From Enteractinococcus coprophilus (GTDB lineage Bacteria; Actinomycetota; Actinomycetes; Actinomycetales; Micrococcaceae): a stretch of 64,000 nt of DNA. Below the pieces are notes generated by a model. The model had not been told where the DNA came from and did no database searches. It saw only the letters and a list, made by a program, of their open reading frames with translations. Where the stretch lies: NCBI RefSeq assembly GCF_006716305.1, contig NZ_VFOU01000001.1:310001-374000 (forward strand), in the 5' to 3' direction. Shown piece by piece: positions 8,564-17,839 of the stretch (positions are counted from its first letter, which is position 1; each line of letters opens with the position of its first letter). Both the position numbers and the translations under genes were made by a program.

Positions 8564-9996
8564 CGTCTCGCCCTCGCATTACTGAAAGTGTCCAGCATGC
8601 CGTAGGAAGCTCTTGCGCTTCGCCGGGAGGCACCGGGAGTGGCAGAGGTTTCTCGATTCGTGATGAAGCCCAGCAGCCGGCTGTCAACGGTTTCTAAGGA
8701 TTCCAAGGCTTGGATGATTTCACTCCATTTGGTGTGATTCAGCGAGACCACCATGATGACGCCTGACGTGAAAGTCGATGCGACTGCCGCATCCGTTACC
8801 GGCAGTACCGGAGGCGTATCAATGAGGACGTAGTCGGAGATTGCTTCGAGTTCACGAATCAAGTTACGCATGACAGGTGATCCCAGTAATTCACTGGGAT
8901 TTGGTGGGATCTGGCCGGCGGGCAGTACGGTGAGCTCATGGAGTCCCCAGGGTTGGAGCACATCGGTGAGACTGACCTGATCGATTAGGACGTCGCTGAG
9001 TCCTGCGGTTCCTTCGATGCCCATAACCTCGGCAACCCGGGGTCTGCGCAGATCGGCGTCCACCAGGGTGACCCGGGCACCGGATTCAGCCAGCACGATG
9101 GACAAATTGGCTACCGTGTGTGTTTTACCTTCCCCGGGCACCGCACTGGTGAGCAGGTAGGTTTCGGGGCCGCCAGAACCTAAAAACTGCAGATTGGTGC
9201 GCAGCATTCGCAAGGCTTCGGCGCGAGCGGAAGAGGGTTCATCGTGCACAATGAGTGGATGCTGGTGGATCTTGTCATCGTGGGGAATGCGTCCTAGTAC
9301 CGGCAGGCTTGTAACGTTTTCAAGGTCGTTGGCGGTATGCACTCGGGTATCGAGCAGGTCACGAACCACCACCAGGCCAATTCCTAATAGGGTGCCCATA
9401 AATACCCCGATTGTGCCGTTGCGAATGTAATGTGATCCGGTATGCGGTTCGGGAACCGAGGCCAAATCTACGGTACGCGCTTGAACCGGACTGTGCTGGC
9501 CGCTGTTACTGGTCTCAAGCTCGTTTTCGACAACCTGGATAAAAACCGCCCCGGTTGTGTTGGCTATGCGGGCAGCTGTCTGTGCGTCGTCGTGGGCGGC
9601 GGTGATTTTCAACAGGACGGATTCCGGCGGGGAACTAACGGTTAGTGCTCTGCTGAGCTCGGCCTGCAAGATGCTGCCGTCAAGTTCTTCAGATACTTGG
9701 TCAAGCACCAAGGTAGTTTTGACGACGTCAGCGTAGCTAGGCATCGCGGCTTGTGCGAAATTTGCACCCTGCAGCAGGTCGTCGGTGGCTCCGCCCCCAG
9801 TGGCCCGCACCGATATATATAGGGTGGTGGTGGCCGTATATTTTGGCACCAGCTGTGTGGAAGCCAACAATCCCAGGACCAGACCCAACACCGTGCCCAG
9901 AACAATGGTCACCCAGTGTTTGATGAGCATATGGCCGTAATTGCGCACGTTGACGTGAACGTCCCGCTGCGGGGGCTGTGACGTCTGCATGTTCAC
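8560..9996 (-). CDS. Wzz-domain/BY-kinase fusion (polysaccharide copolymerase with tyrosine autokinase)
   Basis: The 478-aa protein has a Wzz domain with two membrane helices (about residues 26-46 and 192-212) flanking an extracytoplasmic loop. A cytoplasmic BY-kinase domain follows with Walker A VPGEGKTH (286-293), Walker A' LVDADLRRP (311-319) and Walker B YVLIDTPP (389-396). It should control chain length and export and be dephosphorylated by the adjacent phosphatase. The C-terminus, where BY-kinases usually carry a cluster of Tyr, has only Tyr465 in the last 80 residues. A second Met at residue 3 is an alternative start. Confidence 0.9.
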   Translation of the reverse strand: MNMQTSQPPQRDVHVNVRNYGHMLIKHWVTIVLGTVLGLVLGLLASTQLVPKYTATTTLYISVRATGGGATDDLLQGANFAQAAMPSYADVVKTTLVLDQVSEELDGSILQAELSRALTVSSPPESVLLKITAAHDDAQTAARIANTTGAVFIQVVENELETSNSGQHSPVQARTVDLASVPEPHTGSHYIRNGTIGVFMGTLLGIGLVVVRDLLDTRVHTANDLENVTSLPVLGRIPHDDKIHQHPLIVHDEPSSARAEALRMLRTNLQFLGSGGPETYLLTSAVPGEGKTHTVANLSIVLAESGARVTLVDADLRRPRVAEVMGIEGTAGLSDVLIDQVSLTDVLQPWGLHELTVLPAGQIPPNPSELLGSPVMRNLIRELEAISDYVLIDTPPVLPVTDAAVASTFTSGVIMVVSLNHTKWSEIIQALESLETVDSRLLGFITNRETSATPGASRRSARASYGMLDTFSNARARR

Positions 9997-10017
9997 GGCT
10001 GACCTCCTGGGGTTGTC

Positions 10018-11121
10018 CTAACGTGTGCCACTCAGCGTTGATGCGGTGCTGATGCCGGTCGGTGTGCTGGTCTGGTTGATATTTTCGAAGCCGATAATGC
10101 CTTCGTGTTTGGCTCCGACAAAGTCATGGCGATAGCGATTCCACCCGGGGCGGGGTGGTACCCCCAGAGTGGAGGCCAGCAAAAAGTGCGGGACGTCGGC
10201 ACCGGCAATATGGTTGAACGGATAACCGCCACCAAACCGCGGGTTGATGTCAATGACATGTGGAATGCCGTCGTTAGATACGATCACATCGACATCGACC
10301 GTGCCTTGGATTCTCAGGGTCGCGTTCAGGGCAGTGGCCAGACCGTTAAATGGTCGGGGATCCACGGTAATGGCTGCCGAGGTTTCGCCGTGTCGCATGC
10401 CCAATTTCCGGCGTCCCAATAAGCCTTCAACGGGACCGCCGCGAACCGGGGTGATGATATCCAATCCGTACTCGATGCCTTCCAGCGCCGGTTGCAAGAT
10501 CATCTCATCGAGCTGGGTGAGATCGTTTTCGATGAGTTTCGTCCCGTAGGTGTTGAACCACTCGTAGGCTTGGTCCGCAGTGAAGTGGCGCAACCCTGAA
10601 GAACCACTACCCCACCGATCTTTGACAATCACCGCAGCGGATCTTTCAAGTAGGTCGTAGACGCCTTTAGCATCGGAGGCGACTACCGTTTCCGGTGTGG
10701 GTACCCCAACCCGTTCCAGGGCGCGGCTCATGGCCAGTTTGTCGGCTACTTTCCGATGTCCGGCGGCAGAGAGCACCGGCACCACCACCCCAGATGCCCG
10801 AATCTGATCGGCTAAGCCCTGGGATAGGACTGTCAGCTCATGATCATTCAGGGAGATGAATAAATCCGGTTGTAGCTCGTCGATCACCTCCAAAAGGTGC
10901 TCGGCGTAATGGTCGTCGTCAAAAGCTGGCATGGGTCGGTAGTGATCCGCAGCGGCTGCGGTGGCAGCTACCGGGTCATGTTCCAAGACGTAGACATCAC
11001 CAGAAAGTCCGGCCTGGCGCAGTGCTTCTTGGAACCAGCGAACGACGTAGACCCGGCGTCCTGCACAACTGATGATGATTCGCATGTCAGTGTCTCCCAA
11101 ATGACCGGTTGTCATCGTCAT
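10018..11121 (-). CDS. ATP-grasp ligase (carbamoyl-phosphate-synthase-like)
   Basis: The 367-aa product has an N-terminal pre-ATP-grasp Rossmann region (MRIIISCAGRRVYVVRWF from residue 13) and an ATP-grasp fold with VIVKDRWGSGSSGL in the glycine-rich nucleotide loop and VIDINPRFGGGYP, the acidic metal-binding motif. ATP-grasp enzymes activate a carboxylate as acyl-phosphate and join it to an amine. Its ATGA overlap with the aminotransferase gene suggests it acylates the 4-amino-sugar made there. The acyl donor is unknown. The Met at residue 13 (position 11085) is an alternative start. Confidence 0.82.
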   Translation of the reverse strand: MTMTTGHLGDTDMRIIISCAGRRVYVVRWFQEALRQAGLSGDVYVLEHDPVAATAAAADHYRPMPAFDDDHYAEHLLEVIDELQPDLFISLNDHELTVLSQGLADQIRASGVVVPVLSAAGHRKVADKLAMSRALERVGVPTPETVVASDAKGVYDLLERSAAVIVKDRWGSGSSGLRHFTADQAYEWFNTYGTKLIENDLTQLDEMILQPALEGIEYGLDIITPVRGGPVEGLLGRRKLGMRHGETSAAITVDPRPFNGLATALNATLRIQGTVDVDVIVSNDGIPHVIDINPRFGGGYPFNHIAGADVPHFLLASTLGVPPRPGWNRYRHDFVGAKHEGIIGFENINQTSTPTGISTASTLSGTR

Positions 11122-12287
11122 CCTCCGCAGACACTCTCGAGCGCGTCCAAGACGCGTCGGACTTGTGAAGCAGTCATCGTCGACCCGCTCGGTAGCACCA
11201 GGCCGTTCTGAAAGAGGTGCTCGGCGGCACCGGTAAGTATCGATCGGGTCTTGGCGAAGACCGGTTGTAGGTGCATGGGTTTCCAGAGCCGACGAGTTTC
11301 AATACCTCGGGCATCCAGTTCGCAAATGACCGCGTCAACCGCTCCAGGGTGGTGTACCGGGTCAAAGAGCACTGCAGTCAACCAGCAGTTATCCTGGTCA
11401 TCAGGGTCGGCGCCAAACACAGTGATGCCGGCTGTACTGTCGCACCAGTGGCGGTAATGTTGTCGCAGCTGACGACGGCGCGTCATCATCGCATCCAGTC
11501 GTTCTAGTTGAGCCCGGCCAAGTGCTGCCAACACGTTACTCAACCGGTAGTTATAACCGATCTCGGTGTGTTCGTAGTGGGCCACTGGCTGGCGTGCCTG
11601 CGTTGAAAGATACCGGACGCGGGTGGCAAGTTCTTCGGTATTGGTCAAGAGCATGCCCCCGCCCGAAGTAGTCATGATCTTGTTGCCGTTGAACGATAGG
11701 ACCGAGGCATCCCCGAAGCTACCTGCCGGGTGGCCACGGTGGTAGGCACCCAGGGCTTCTGCTGCGTCAGCAAGCACTGGCACTTCCTGGCGGGCTGCTA
11801 TGGCTTCAATTCGCGTGTAGTCTGCAGCTTTGCCCAGTAAATCCACCGGGATAATCGCACCGATGTTTTGTCCGGTGTGGCGCAAGTATCCAATGGCCAG
11901 TTCTAAGAGTTCCGGGTCTAGATTGCCGGTTGCTGGGTCCACATCGACAAAGAAGGGCTCTGCCCCCGTATAAACAATCGCATTAGCGGTGGCTGCGAAG
12001 GTCATGGTGGAGGTGATGACGACGTCACCACGTTGCACCCCCAGTGCTAAGAGCCCCAGGTGCAGGGCTGCTGTCCCCGAGACCAAGGCCACCGCATGGT
12101 TCACACCGATGCGTTGGGCCATTTCCTGTTCGAAAGCCTGCAAATCCGGCCCCACTGGTGCGACCCAACCGGAACGCAGCGCCGTCAGGACCGCTTGTTC
12201 TTCAAGCTGACCGACATCGGGGGGAGACAGGTGGATGCGCTCTTCGGTGAGGTCCTGTTCAGTCAGCATAAGCTGTGATTCAGTCAT
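11118..12287 (-). CDS. DegT/DnrJ/EryC1/StrS aminotransferase (PglE/ArnB-like)
   Basis: The 389-aa PLP enzyme transaminates a nucleotide 4-keto-sugar to a 4-amino-sugar. It starts the core with IHLSPPDVGQLEEQAVLTAL and ends the PLP site with SFNGNKIMTTSGGG, where Lys203 is the internal aldimine lysine. EPFFVDVDPATGNLDPELL and VPVLADAAEALGAYHRG (the Asp holding the PLP nitrogen) are also present. It is joined by ATGA overlaps to the 4,6-dehydratase upstream, its probable substrate supplier, and the ATP-grasp ligase downstream. Confidence 0.9.
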   Translation of the reverse strand: MTESQLMLTEQDLTEERIHLSPPDVGQLEEQAVLTALRSGWVAPVGPDLQAFEQEMAQRIGVNHAVALVSGTAALHLGLLALGVQRGDVVITSTMTFAATANAIVYTGAEPFFVDVDPATGNLDPELLELAIGYLRHTGQNIGAIIPVDLLGKAADYTRIEAIAARQEVPVLADAAEALGAYHRGHPAGSFGDASVLSFNGNKIMTTSGGGMLLTNTEELATRVRYLSTQARQPVAHYEHTEIGYNYRLSNVLAALGRAQLERLDAMMTRRRQLRQHYRHWCDSTAGITVFGADPDDQDNCWLTAVLFDPVHHPGAVDAVICELDARGIETRRLWKPMHLQPVFAKTRSILTGAAEHLFQNGLVLPSGSTMTASQVRRVLDALESVCGG

Positions 12288-14083
12288 GACTGGCTCTGCA
12301 CTTTCGCGGTGGGGTTGAGATAGTTCAATTCAGTAACGGGCAACGGTTCAATCCGGGTCCGGCTGATCAACGGGTGTGCCGAGGACAAGATTGCTTCGGT
12401 ATCGGCGGTGAGCTGCTCGTGGAGTTTTTCACCCTCGCGCAGGCCGGTAAATACGATGTCGATGTCCTTGCCGGATAACGAGATCATGCGTTTTGCAACA
12501 TCCAAAATGCGTACGGGTTCGCCCATGTCTAGGATCATGACTTCACCGGAACTGCCAATTCCCCCGGCCTGTAGCACCAACTGGCAGGCTTCTACGACCG
12601 TCATGAAATAGCGGGTGACCTCCGGGTGGGTGACGGTCACGGGACCGCCTTGTTCAATCAGACTGGTGAAGGTTGGCAACATTGACCCGCGGCTGCCGAT
12701 GACGTTGCCAAACCGCACCGACAGGTAGCCCTCATTGCCGGTTTGTTGACCAACCCAGGCGGTGAGTTTTTCGGCGGCACGTTTGGAGTAGCCCAATTGA
12801 CTGGTGGGGTTGGCCGCTTTATCCGTGGAGATATTCACGAAACGTTGTACGTTGACCGCCGCAGCAGCTTCCAGTACATTCAACGTGCCCAGCACGTTGG
12901 TCTTCCAGCCCTCTTCCGGAAAGCGTTCCAGCATCGGGAGGTGTTTCAAGGCTGCGGCATGAAAGACGACTTCTGGTTGGTAATTTTCAAAGATGCGACG
13001 AACCGCATCGGCGTCACGAATATCGGTCAGCACCGTTTCTTTGGTGCTGAGTAACCCATTGCCGCTGACCGCCAACTGGGTGTGTTGGAGACCGGTTTCA
13101 TCACGGTCTACCATGATCAATTCACCGGGTTGAAAACGACTGATGTGCTGGCATAATACCGAACCGATCGATCCTCCGGCACCCGTCACTAACACCCGAG
13201 CTCCAGTGAGGTAGCCGGCGATTTCTTCAACGTTGGTTTCCACCGGAGCCCGCCCGAGTAGGTCGTAAATTGATACATCGCGCAAGTCAGTTGTTTGGAC
13301 TCCGGTTTCAAACAGCTCGACTAATGACGGGATGACCTTCACGACAACGTCCAACTCATCGGCTAGGTGTTGAATTTCGCGGACCAAGCCTCTGGGTGGA
13401 TACGCAATAGCTATGGCTATGACCTGTGCTCGGGTTTTGGGCACTAGCTGGCGTAAATCGGCTAGTGTGCCGAGGACCTGCACATGGTGAACCTGGACAT
13501 TACATTTTTCTGGGGAGTCATCGACCATCCCAATGGGCCAATATTTTGTCCCCGAGGTGGCCACGAGCTGTTGGATGAGTCTGGTGGCAACTTCGCCGGC
13601 ACCAATGATAAGGGTCCGCTCAGCATTAGTGTCGGGATGTGCGCGGGCCAGACGACGACGCCGTTCGCCGTAGCGAATACCAAACATCATCGTCATCGCA
13701 GCCGGAATGACGATGATGCCGATGGCCGCTGGATGGTCCATAAAGTAGCCGGTAATGATCCCGGTAACCAATAAGATGGCTCCTGCAGCTAGGCCAGATT
13801 TCCACAGGGCGCGTATTTCGTCGAAACTGCCGGTGCTGAACCGGCGTCGGTACAAGAAGAATCCCCAACCAAAAAGCCACTGGGCGCTGCCGGTAATCAC
13901 GATCAGTCCTAGTACCATCACGACTTGTAGTGGTGTGAGGACAAAATCATAATGAATGAGATACACGCCGAAGATGGCTAGTGCCCAGCAGGCAATATCA
14001 ATGAGCCTGTGGCTATCTCTGTAACGCACTTTGGGCCCATGAACAAGAGGATCATCTAGACGCGCGGTTACCGCGGAGGTCAT
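12284..14083 (-). CDS. Membrane-anchored nucleotide-sugar 4,6-dehydratase (PglF/CapD type)
   Basis: The 599-aa protein has four hydrophobic helices in the first 135 residues, a Rossmann CoA-binding-like domain (TLIIGAGEVATRLIQQL), and a C-terminal SDR dehydratase with RVLVTGAGGSIGSVLCQHI, FHAAALKHLPMLE and STDKAANPTSQLGYSKRAAE. It would convert UDP-GlcNAc to the 4-keto-6-deoxy sugar that the following aminotransferase uses. It is the first gene of the visible polysaccharide operon. No strong promoter could be fixed upstream. The whole length matches the long PglF/WbpM class. Confidence 0.9.
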   Translation of the reverse strand: MTSAVTARLDDPLVHGPKVRYRDSHRLIDIACWALAIFGVYLIHYDFVLTPLQVVMVLGLIVITGSAQWLFGWGFFLYRRRFSTGSFDEIRALWKSGLAAGAILLVTGIITGYFMDHPAAIGIIVIPAAMTMMFGIRYGERRRRLARAHPDTNAERTLIIGAGEVATRLIQQLVATSGTKYWPIGMVDDSPEKCNVQVHHVQVLGTLADLRQLVPKTRAQVIAIAIAYPPRGLVREIQHLADELDVVVKVIPSLVELFETGVQTTDLRDVSIYDLLGRAPVETNVEEIAGYLTGARVLVTGAGGSIGSVLCQHISRFQPGELIMVDRDETGLQHTQLAVSGNGLLSTKETVLTDIRDADAVRRIFENYQPEVVFHAAALKHLPMLERFPEEGWKTNVLGTLNVLEAAAAVNVQRFVNISTDKAANPTSQLGYSKRAAEKLTAWVGQQTGNEGYLSVRFGNVIGSRGSMLPTFTSLIEQGGPVTVTHPEVTRYFMTVVEACQLVLQAGGIGSSGEVMILDMGEPVRILDVAKRMISLSGKDIDIVFTGLREGEKLHEQLTADTEAILSSAHPLISRTRIEPLPVTELNYLNPTAKVQSQS

Positions 14084-14096
14084 GGTGTCTCACCAC

Positions 14097-14154
14097 ATTC
14101 TGGAAATTGGGACGGCTCAGGATTTATTCTGGAAATTGGGACGGCTCAGGATTT
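14097..14154. repeat. Tandem 29-bp duplication
   Basis: Two identical adjacent copies, 14097-14125 and 14126-14154, each read attctggaaattgggacggc followed by tcaggattt. The reverse complement, starting TGAGCCGTCCCAATTTCC, looks like an insertion-sequence end, but no transposase is present. The repeat lies 13 nt upstream of the polysaccharide operon start. Confidence 0.85.
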
Positions 14155-14413
14155 CGCGCTGATCACGGTCGACGGTGTGAGACGGCCAGAAAGAACACGA
14201 GGTAGTAGGAATAAGGTGTGAATCCATGACTAGCTCCTCTGGAGCAGCAAATACGCTGAAAAACTCCGAGTGTGCGTCACACGGGGATACGCTAGAGATG
14301 TAGGGACGCGACGTCTGATTGGCAGATACTCGTAGGTCTGGAATATTCAGACCACGTAGACCTATCCAACGGTGCTGTGCAGATACTGTTCTGTGCGTTT
14401 CAGACGTATTCAT
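14117..14413 (-). CDS. Doubtful 98-aa ORF
   Basis: This frame starts MNTSETHRTVSAQHRW after a possible GGAAGG ribosome site about 10 nt upstream and ends within the second half of the tandem duplication, so its last residues are encoded by repeat DNA. I see no domain, signal peptide or membrane segment and recognise no family. It could be a decayed gene or chance. Confidence 0.2.
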   Translation of the reverse strand: MNTSETHRTVSAQHRWIGLRGLNIPDLRVSANQTSRPYISSVSPCDAHSEFFSVFAAPEELVMDSHLIPTTSCSFWPSHTVDRDQREILSRPNFQNKS

Positions 14414-15014
14414 ACGGGTAGGCCTTCCATCTCTTCCTAGATGTGTGTGACGAGGCGTGATTATCGTTGCACTGTGTGTGAGGTACCAGTGTTGTCAGGA
14501 TTCTCAGCTTGCTTTCAGATTAGGGAGTGAGCATGAGGTAGCACACTAGCCATTGCGTCAGTTCGACACCTGGCCGATGCCCCCAAACAGCCGTGGGAGG
14601 CGTTGGGATGTGGAGGGTTTTAAGCTAGGTTCGCGTTAGGATTCCTGAATGCGCATATTCTTTCGCTCGCGGTTTCCGCTACGTCATGGGATCCGATATG
14701 CCACTAAGCGCCGTGTTCCAGCTGGGCAGCAAGACTCCGCATTTCATGGACATACCCCCTTGTCACCAACAGTTTTCTTGACTGTTAACGGCGGCGGGTA
14801 ACGCAGGGTTCGGACTATCCGGCAATCCGGCAATTTGTCGTGCGGCACCGGCGTGCTGGCCGTAGCGCTTCTTCCCCCACACCCACGCAGGGTGATACCG
14901 GGGTTGATTTTCACGAAATCGCTCCTGTACAGCGCACAGATTGAGGATGTCAGCGGCCAACAGCATGCGACCCAAAGAGTCACGCTGGCAGTTCTGTCGG
15001 GAGCGAGCCCTACG
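14414..15014. other. Intergenic region upstream of the MFS pseudogene
   Basis: About 600 bp with no convincing gene. The extended frame upstream of the MFS pseudogene (from 14835) has no ribosome site and does not resemble the family, so I treat it as non-coding. No hairpin terminator or clear promoter stands out. Confidence 0.5.
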
Positions 15015-16393
15015 ATGGCGTTTGTGTGGCAAGCTCTGGGTGCGTTGTGTGTAGGCCTGTTCATTACCTTGATGGATCAGTCGTTGATCGCCATCGCACT
15101 GCCCCAGATGACCGAAGAGCTGGACGCTTCGGTCAATCAGGCTGTGTGGGTCTCTGCTATATATCTGCTGACGTTTGCAGTCCCGCTGTTGGTAACGGGT
15201 CGCCTGGGTGATCGTTTCGAGCAACGCAACGTGTACCTGGTCGGCATGGCTATCTTCGTGCTGGCCGCCACCGCATGCGCTTTCGCGCCGACCATTGAAT
15301 TGCTGATCTTTGCTCGCGCCGTCCAAGGTTTTGGTGCAGCGTTGTTGAACCCACAGCCGCTGAGTGTGATCCACCGGATCTTTCCTTATCATCAACGTGG
15401 CGCGGCCATGGGTATTTGGTCAGCAGTTGCCAGTTCCTCAGGACTATTCGGTCCGGTGGTCGGCGGCTTCCTAGCCGGCGGGCTAGGTTGGCGCTGGGTC
15501 TTTTTTTATATATCCCCTTTGGCATCCTCGCGATCGTCCTGGTAGCGATGTGAGTGCCGAAGTTACCCACCCGAGTATCGCGTATTGACCCGGTCAGCGC
15601 CGTGCTGTCGTTGGTCGCCGTCCTAGCTATCGTGCTGACGCTGCAACAGGGCCCGAGGCTGGGATGGCCCATCTGGTTGTTCGGTGGGCTGGCCCTTGGG
15701 ATGGTCGGGCTGGTCGTGTTCATTTGGTTGCAGCGCCGTGCCCAACGTCATGGCCAGGATGCGTTAGTTCCGCTCAAATTGTTCCGGATTCGCAATTTCC
15801 GTTGGGGTGCCATCTCGGTGTCCACGTTGGGCTTTGCGGTGTACTCGATGAACCTGCCCATCATGTTGTATCTGCAGCTTGGCGCCGGACTCAGCGCACA
15901 AATGGCAGGGTTACTGATTTTGCCCCAGGCCATTGTGTCGGTGGTGACGGCTCCCATCTTGGGTAGACTCACTGATCGCCTGCCACCAGGACGGATCTCC
16001 ACATGCGGGTTTGGTGCCATGATGGCGTCGATGGCCCTATTTGCCATCCTGATGTCTACCGAAGTACCGCTTGGTTGGCTGCTGATTCCTCTGGTCTTGC
16101 AGGGCGCTGCTAACGCGATGTCATGGTCGGCAAACTCTGCTATTTCCATGCGTGGGCTGCCAGCCGATCTGGTGGGTGCGGGGTCGGGCGTCTACAACAC
16201 TGCTCGTCAGGTGGGTGCGGTCATCGGAGCCGCAGCCTTGGGTGCCGTCATGCAAATCGGTCTGCAATACACCGGTTTCTCACAGGCGATGGGGCTGTCC
16301 CTGGTGCTCCACGTGTTGGTGTTGGGACTTGGCTTTCTTGCCGTCTCGCGGTTTAGACCCGAACGAGATGACCCGGCAGCTGGCAATTGGTAA
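15015..16393 (+). pseudogene. DHA2-family MFS multidrug efflux transporter, frameshifted
   Basis: The two halves together form one 14-TM EmrB/QacA-like antiporter. The first half starts MAFVWQALGALCVGLFITLM at 15015 after GGAGCG and contains motif A-like GRLGDRFEQRNVY and motif C-like GLFGPVVGG. The reading frame breaks around 15501-15512, in a run of seven T, where WRWVFF should continue into NIPFG. The second half resumes in another frame (IPFGILAIVLVAM) and then hits an in-frame TGA at 15551-15553 before VPKLPTRVS. Two independent lesions argue for a true pseudogene, although a sequencing error at the T run could explain one of them. Confidence 0.85.
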
Positions 16394-16495
16394 CCACGCA
16401 CCCCACAAACACTCGGCTGGAGCATTCAGTGCAACATCAGCGCCTCATGTCCCATTGGGGCTGGGTGAGCAGACCCCGGAAGGGAAGGGTGCGCG

Positions 16496-17062
16496 TTACA
16501 GCGAGGTTAAATGCTGTTTTAGATCCAGGGGTTTGCGTGGTTTGGGTTTGCGCTTATTCTCGGGCACCCCACCCACGTATATCCAGCCGAGCAGCTGCTC
16601 GTCCTTGGCTAATTTCATGGCTTTACGAACCGCTTTGGAGCGTGTGGCAAGCCCGGTGCGCCACATGGTGCCCCAGCCGGCTTCGGCCAGCAACAGGCTC
16701 AGGAGATGGGCGACCCCGGCGGCCACCGCTTCCTGTTCCCAGTACGGCACCTTCTTACTCTTTTTTGGACAGACGACGGGAGCCAGCAGCAGCGGCGCTC
16801 GGGTGGCCTTTGAAATACCCTTTTCTTTGGGCGTCTTATTGGCCTTGGCCAGCGCCTTGCCCAGGGCTTCGCGGTCTTTGCCGCGTAGCTCGATGATCCG
16901 CCAGGGCCGCAGGCGCGAATGATCCGGCACGCTGGACATCACGCTGATCAGTTCGCCAAGTTCTTCGTGGCTGGGGGCCTCATCGGTGACTTTCGAATGT
17001 GAAGCACGGCGGGTCATGGCGTCGAAGACGGGGCGGGAAGATGCTGAGTCGGTCGTCGTCAT
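16496..17062 (-). CDS. Nitroreductase-family protein
   Basis: The 188-aa product fits a short FMN-dependent nitroreductase: RRASHSKVTDEAPSHEELGE resembles the N-terminal FMN-phosphate-binding Arg/Ser region, VPDHSRLRPWRIIEL the second motif, and EAVAAGVAHLLSLLLAEAGW the dimer-interface helix. The C-terminus is unusually Lys-rich. It probably reduces quinones or nitro compounds with NAD(P)H; the substrate is unknown. It is convergent with the MFS pseudogene. Confidence 0.8.
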   Translation of the reverse strand: MTTTDSASSRPVFDAMTRRASHSKVTDEAPSHEELGELISVMSSVPDHSRLRPWRIIELRGKDREALGKALAKANKTPKEKGISKATRAPLLLAPVVCPKKSKKVPYWEQEAVAAGVAHLLSLLLAEAGWGTMWRTGLATRSKAVRKAMKLAKDEQLLGWIYVGGVPENKRKPKPRKPLDLKQHLTSL

Positions 17063-17249
17063 TGGTATTCCTTATCTCGCGGGGTGTCGTGCGCTGCTCA
17101 TCGACTGCGGTACGGAAGTATTGCCCATATTACTGGATGCAGGCAGCGCAAGCCGGTGGTTTCCAAGGACTGTGTTCAGGTCGATCAGCTAGGGTGTTGA
17201 AGGCGCCAAACGCCCTACCGACACTGCCCCGCTGTATTCGAGGATCATA

Positions 17250-17711
17250 ATGTTCGCAACGCCGCGTAAATTCTTCCGTTTCTTTGCCATTGCGGAGGTG
17301 TTTTCGTGGACGTTGCTCATTGGTGGATTGATTCTGCGAGCCAGCCAGGGCTGGGATCTGGCGGTCACCATCGGCGGCGGGATCCACGGTTTCGTGTTTT
17401 TATCCTATGCATTGACTGCGGTTCTGGTATCGAAAAATCAACGCTGGTCAGCAGTACCAACAACGATCTCCGTCATCAGCGCGGTCGTCCCATATGCCAC
17501 GGTCCCGGTGGATATTTGGTTACACCGCTCCGGCCGCCTCGAAGGTCAGTGGCGCCGAACCGCCGCCGAGGATCCGCGCGACCACACCTGGCATGACCGG
17601 CTGCTGCGGTGGGTCATCAATCACCCGGCCCGCAGCATCTTGAGTGGCTTGGCGGTCGTGATTATCGCCTACGTTACTTTGCTCCTCATGGGCCCACCGG
17701 TGGAACGCTAA
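17250..17711 (+). CDS. DUF3817 membrane protein
   Basis: The 153-aa protein has four predicted helices: FFRFFAIAEVFSWTLLIGGL, IHGFVFLSYALTAVLV, an SAVPTTISVISAVVPYATVP segment, and a C-terminal SGLAVVIIAYVTLLLM. This order and the actinobacterial setting fit DUF3817, a family of unknown function. The frame begins ATG at 17250 without a strong SD. It is convergent with the aldehyde dehydrogenase across a hairpin terminator. Confidence 0.8.
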   Translation: MFATPRKFFRFFAIAEVFSWTLLIGGLILRASQGWDLAVTIGGGIHGFVFLSYALTAVLVSKNQRWSAVPTTISVISAVVPYATVPVDIWLHRSGRLEGQWRRTAAEDPRDHTWHDRLLRWVINHPARSILSGLAVVIIAYVTLLLMGPPVER

Positions 17712-17774
17712 CCGGTGACGACGCAGCATCAACGCACGCTCATTGCCTGCCCGGAGATCCCTCGTTGAAGTGCT

Positions 17775-17819
17775 ATGCACGGTTGCTATCGAGACCCGCA
17801 GGTGATAACAACCGTGCAT
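17775..17819. terminator. Bidirectional hairpin terminator
   Basis: The arms ATGCACGGTTG and CAACCGTGCAT plus inner TATC/GATA form a 15-bp stem with one mismatched pair. It lies between convergent genes, so it can serve both. The T-run is weak. Confidence 0.65.
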
Positions 17820-17839
17820 TTGGGCTGCGTTATCTGATG

